Below, piece after piece: positions 60,716-64,000 of a stretch of DNA of 64,000 bases. The stretch's first letter is position 1. The number at the start of each line of letters is the position of its first letter. The notes beneath the pieces were generated by a model, which was not told the origin of the DNA, searched no databases, and saw only the letters and a program-made list of their open reading frames with translations. A program made the position numbers and the translations under genes. Source of the stretch: Lachnospiraceae bacterium (GTDB lineage Bacteria > Bacillota > Clostridia > Lachnospirales > Lachnospiraceae); assembly GCA_022776445.1 (NCBI GenBank), contig JALFHZ010000122.1, positions 1 to 64,000 on the forward strand, given 5' to 3'.

Positions 60716-61777
60716 ATGAAGAAAGCAACGATCAAAGACATCGCAGCAATCGCAGGAGTATCACCCTCCTGTGTTTCCATGATTTTAAATGAACATAACC
60801 TCTCCCGCTTTTCTGAAGAAACCATTCGGAAAGTGCATGAAGCCCGCCGGGAAACCGGATATATTCCAAAGAAACAACAACGTCATAAAAATCCCAAAGA
60901 ATCGATTCTCCTGATATGCCCGTCCATGATGAACCCCTACTACGCCACTCTGATTCAGGGTATGGAACAGGAAGCCAGACAGCGCGGTTATCTCACCCTG
61001 ATTTTCACTACATACTGGGACAAAAAAGCAGAAAAAGAAATTCTGGATATGATTACGGAATCCGCTGTCTCCGGCGTCATCTTTTCCATGATTCCACAGC
61101 AGCCGGAGCTGGCAGAGGCCATCAGCCAAAAGGTACCGATGGTTGCCGTCGGAGATCTGTCAAGCAGTCTGAAGATTGATACGGTAGACGTGAATAACTA
61201 TCAGGCAGGACGGACACTGGCTTCCCACCTGATCGGGCTCGGCCACCAGCAGGTTGCCTACATTTCCACCACGTTGAATGCGGAACATACCTCACGGACC
61301 AATCGCTTTGATGGTCTCAGGGACGCGTTCAGCCAGTTCTGTCCGCACGGTGCCGTCCTCACCTATACACAGGATGTGCCGTCAGAGGAAGAGCTTTCCG
61401 TGACCGGCATTGAATTCGAGGTAGGCTATAGGCTGGCAAAACAATGCCTGGCACAGTCACCGCAGGTCACTGCCATCGTTGCCATCAACGATATGGTAGC
61501 TTACGGCGTACGCCAGGCTCTCTATGATGCCGGGAAGCGCATCCCGGAAGATATCAGTCTGTGCGGATTCGACAATATCTATCCGTCCCGGTTCCACGGC
61601 ATCGATCTGACCACCATCGAACATGCCATTGTGGAACGCGGGCGCGGCAGCATCCGTCTGCTTTCCGCAAAGATGCACAAACAATCGAATCTGATCGACA
61701 GCAATGCCATCACCCGAATGGAGTATCAGAGCAATCTGATCATCGGAACTTCCACCGGTCCGGTCCGCAAGGACTGA
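60716..61777 (+). CDS. LacI-family transcriptional regulator
   Basis: MKKATIKDIAAIAGVSPSCVSMILNEH LacI HTH; ATG with AGGAGG. Confidence 0.94.
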   Translation: MKKATIKDIAAIAGVSPSCVSMILNEHNLSRFSEETIRKVHEARRETGYIPKKQQRHKNPKESILLICPSMMNPYYATLIQGMEQEARQRGYLTLIFTTYWDKKAEKEILDMITESAVSGVIFSMIPQQPELAEAISQKVPMVAVGDLSSSLKIDTVDVNNYQAGRTLASHLIGLGHQQVAYISTTLNAEHTSRTNRFDGLRDAFSQFCPHGAVLTYTQDVPSEEELSVTGIEFEVGYRLAKQCLAQSPQVTAIVAINDMVAYGVRQALYDAGKRIPEDISLCGFDNIYPSRFHGIDLTTIEHAIVERGRGSIRLLSAKMHKQSNLIDSNAITRMEYQSNLIIGTSTGPVRKD

Positions 61778-61786
61778 GCACTCTGC

Positions 61787-62422
61787 CTACGGTTCCGGTT
61801 TCTCCCCGTGATCCTCCCAATATCTGCTGAACACATGGCGCAGCAGATAGGAGTTCACAAAAGCAGCCAGTCCCATGAAAACCGGGAACAGAAGCAGTGC
61901 TCTCCAGGACAGTGCCAGGAATGCCGCGTCAATCACAAGCATCGTGATAGATACAGGGAGATTTCCCATCGCCATGACTAAGCTGTGCGTCAGAATGGTT
62001 TTCACCGGCAGATCAAATCGGGAAAGGATCGGGAAAACATAAAGCGCAGTCAGCACATACGCCAGTGCCAGGCACAAGAGCAGCGCCAGGCTGATGATCC
62101 GGACAAGCCCTGCCGGTGCGATCGTCATACATGCCCACAGGTCTGCAGCCACAAATATGCCTGCGGCCAGAATGATCAGCCACAGAATCGTCGCCTGGAT
62201 GAAGTTTCTGCGGAAAGCCTTCCAGAAGCTTCTCCACACATACCCCTCTTCATCATCGGTCTGCTTCAGCGTAAACTGGTACAGGGACGTTGTGGCCGCA
62301 CCTGCCGTAATGACCGGAATACATGCGATATACCACAGGATTCCAATAAACAGGGCATCCGATATTTTATTTAAAAAACCCCAGAAACGATTTTCCGGAT
62401 TAAACATGGTATTCATATCCAT
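61787..62422 (-). CDS. YesL/DUF624-family membrane protein
   Basis: FMNKISDALFIGILWYIACIPVITAGAATTSLY motif typical of the family, 211 aa. Confidence 0.82.
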   Translation of the reverse strand: MDMNTMFNPENRFWGFLNKISDALFIGILWYIACIPVITAGAATTSLYQFTLKQTDDEEGYVWRSFWKAFRRNFIQATILWLIILAAGIFVAADLWACMTIAPAGLVRIISLALLLCLALAYVLTALYVFPILSRFDLPVKTILTHSLVMAMGNLPVSITMLVIDAAFLALSWRALLLFPVFMGLAAFVNSYLLRHVFSRYWEDHGEKPEP

Positions 62423-62495
62423 ACGCGCAGAACCATCCTTTTTGTCGTACTTTTATACAGTATACCATAATCATCCGCAGTAAGGAGATACTTTT

Positions 62496-63179
62496 ATGAA
62501 TTTTTTCAAAAAGCTAAAGGAAAATATGGAAAAAGACCGAAAGACCTTAAAACAGCTCTCGTTCCGGCAGAAAATACAATTTATCCGGGATTATTACAAA
62601 GGGCAGGCTTTTGTTCTTTTCTGTATCTGCCTGCTGATTTTTTATGCAGGCGACGCATGGATCACTGCCCAAAAAGAGACCGTGCTGGAAGGCTTCTTCA
62701 CCAATGATGAAGAAAACCTGTTTCCGGCAGGACAGATTGCCAAAGACTTCAGCGCATATCTCGGACTGTCTCCGGATCAGCAGGTACTCTTCGACGACAG
62801 CCTCTTTGTCCGTCCGGGCTCCGGCGGTGATTACGAGACCTCCAGTCAGAGTAAAATCGTGGCTTACATTTCTGCAAGAGAGCTGGATTTTCTGGTAACC
62901 ACCGAGGAGCTGACGGCCTATTACTGTAAAAATTTCCCGCTGTATGATCTGGAAGAACTGCTTCCGGAGGATTTAAAAGAACAGCTGAAGGATGACTTTT
63001 ATTATGCACAGGACGGTTCCAAAACACACAAGGCCTGTGCGGTCAGTCTTGCAGACTCCCGTTTCGCAAAGGGTATCGCTTCCGGGGATGCGGCCCCGCA
63101 CTACCTGATGGCCTTCTCCTACACGGAACATGCAGATACGCTGCTTCAGTTTCTGGAGTATGCATTTGATACAGACTGA
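62496..63179 (+). CDS. Hypothetical membrane-anchored protein
   Basis: One N-terminal TM followed by an acidic extracytoplasmic domain; RBS AAGGAGATAC. Confidence 0.65.
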   Translation: MNFFKKLKENMEKDRKTLKQLSFRQKIQFIRDYYKGQAFVLFCICLLIFYAGDAWITAQKETVLEGFFTNDEENLFPAGQIAKDFSAYLGLSPDQQVLFDDSLFVRPGSGGDYETSSQSKIVAYISARELDFLVTTEELTAYYCKNFPLYDLEELLPEDLKEQLKDDFYYAQDGSKTHKACAVSLADSRFAKGIASGDAAPHYLMAFSYTEHADTLLQFLEYAFDTD

Positions 63180-63184
63180 CCGGT

Positions 63185-64000
63185 TCAGCAGCAAAGATCC
63201 GCAATCACCTGCGCAAAGATCTTCGCACTGGTCAGCAGTTCATCCACCACTGCAAATTCATCTGCGCCATGCATCTTATTGTCGGTTCCCGGCATGGAAG
63301 CACCGAATGCGACGCCGTTTTTCAGATTGTGCACATAGGTACCGCCGCCGATCGCCAGGCACTTTCCTTCCTGACCCGTGTAACGCTCGTATGCTTTCAG
63401 CAGAGTCTTTACAAACTCCGAATTACCATCCACCATATGAGGCGGGGTCATGGAATCGTTGTGAAGGGTCAGTCCCTGCTCAGCCATCTTCGCCCGGATA
63501 ACCTGAAGTACATTTTCTTCATTGCCGCATACCGGAACACGGCTGTCGAACTCTCCCTTCAGGCTGTCTGCCGTCACTGTCAGCATGGAAAATGCCAGCG
63601 TCAGCCGCCCGGATATCTCATCCTGCAGATCCACGCCAAGGGAAGTTCCGTTTACATCGCCGTGCGGCATCAAAGCAGCCGTCTTCTTCAGAGCTTCCAT
63701 CTGCGGACATGCTGCGAAAGGCAGCGCCAGCAGAAGCTCCAGAAGTGCCGTGATCGCATTGTTGCCCTCCTGAGGAGTAGAGGCATGCGCCCCCTTGCCG
63801 ACAGCCGTCATCTCACAAAGACTGCCGTCGCAGACAAACCGGAATTCCACACCAGTTTTCTCTGTCACAGTCTTTGCTGCCGCTTCCAGAACAGCCAGTT
63901 CCAGACCTTCCGTCTTTGCTCTGGCTTTCCCCGGTACTACATTGATCTTGGTGCCTGCCTGAATCTCTACCAGACGCGGCAGCGCCTCAGACGCCGCAAA
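63185..64000 (-). CDS. M20-family dipeptidase (PepV/Sapep-like), truncated by right window edge
   Basis: KGAHASTPQEGNNAI, AIGGGTYVHNLKNGVAFGASMPGTDNKMHGADEF; the frame remains open to 64000. Confidence 0.9.
   Translation of the reverse strand, partial: FAASEALPRLVEIQAGTKINVVPGKARAKTEGLELAVLEAAAKTVTEKTGVEFRFVCDGSLCEMTAVGKGAHASTPQEGNNAITALLELLLALPFAACPQMEALKKTAALMPHGDVNGTSLGVDLQDEISGRLTLAFSMLTVTADSLKGEFDSRVPVCGNEENVLQVIRAKMAEQGLTLHNDSMTPPHMVDGNSEFVKTLLKAYERYTGQEGKCLAIGGGTYVHNLKNGVAFGASMPGTDNKMHGADEFAVVDELLTSAKIFAQVIADLCC

Noticed and set aside
1-64000. CRISPR arrays, tRNA/rRNA genes, IS elements or prophage
   Set aside because: No regularly spaced repeats, cloverleaf/rRNA motifs, transposase or integrase-like ORFs recognised by reading.

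Overview
This 64-kb window reads as chromosomal DNA from a spore-forming Clostridia/Lachnospiraceae-type Firmicute. That is inferred from gene families and order; no search was run. Most genes lie on the minus strand. From left to right: a sugar ABC transporter (permease and binding protein) divergent from a GH105-type hydrolase; an MMPL exporter with a coiled-coil partner and TetR regulator; hemW-lepA-spoIIP-sigE-spoIIGA; a dcw cluster (ftsZ, divIB, murA, ftsW, murD, mraY, two class B PBPs, ftsL, rsmH, mraZ); a tiny Spo0E-like gene and lgt; ychF; lysA-like; pyk; a rhomboid-like protein; corA-like; a 1412-aa acyl-CoA dehydratase activase; a 0.8-kb non-coding region; a MarR/ABC exporter pair; metallophosphoesterase, ParB-like/BMP fusion, SWIM-SNF2 helicase, argS and aroD; efp, yqeG, nrdR, ylmC; a second sugar ABC system with a LacI regulator; and an M20 dipeptidase at the right edge. 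The strongest second-look items are: (1) a probable large (~580 nt) structured non-coding RNA at 40300-40880 (-), driven by a near-consensus promoter; (2) ylmC/ymxH at about 56000, whose conserved start is separated from the rest of the gene by an A9 tract one base short, and whose SD and ATG lie inside a terminator-like hairpin; (3) a spoIIGA promoter with an abnormally long (21 bp) -35/-10 spacer, like the Spo0A-dependent spoIIG promoter; (4) perfectly phased MraZ boxes; (5) a 51-aa Spo0E-like gene missed by the ORF track; (6) a leaderless ParB-like/BMP-binding-protein fusion beside a SWIM-SNF2 helicase. No tRNA, rRNA, CRISPR array or mobile element was recognised.
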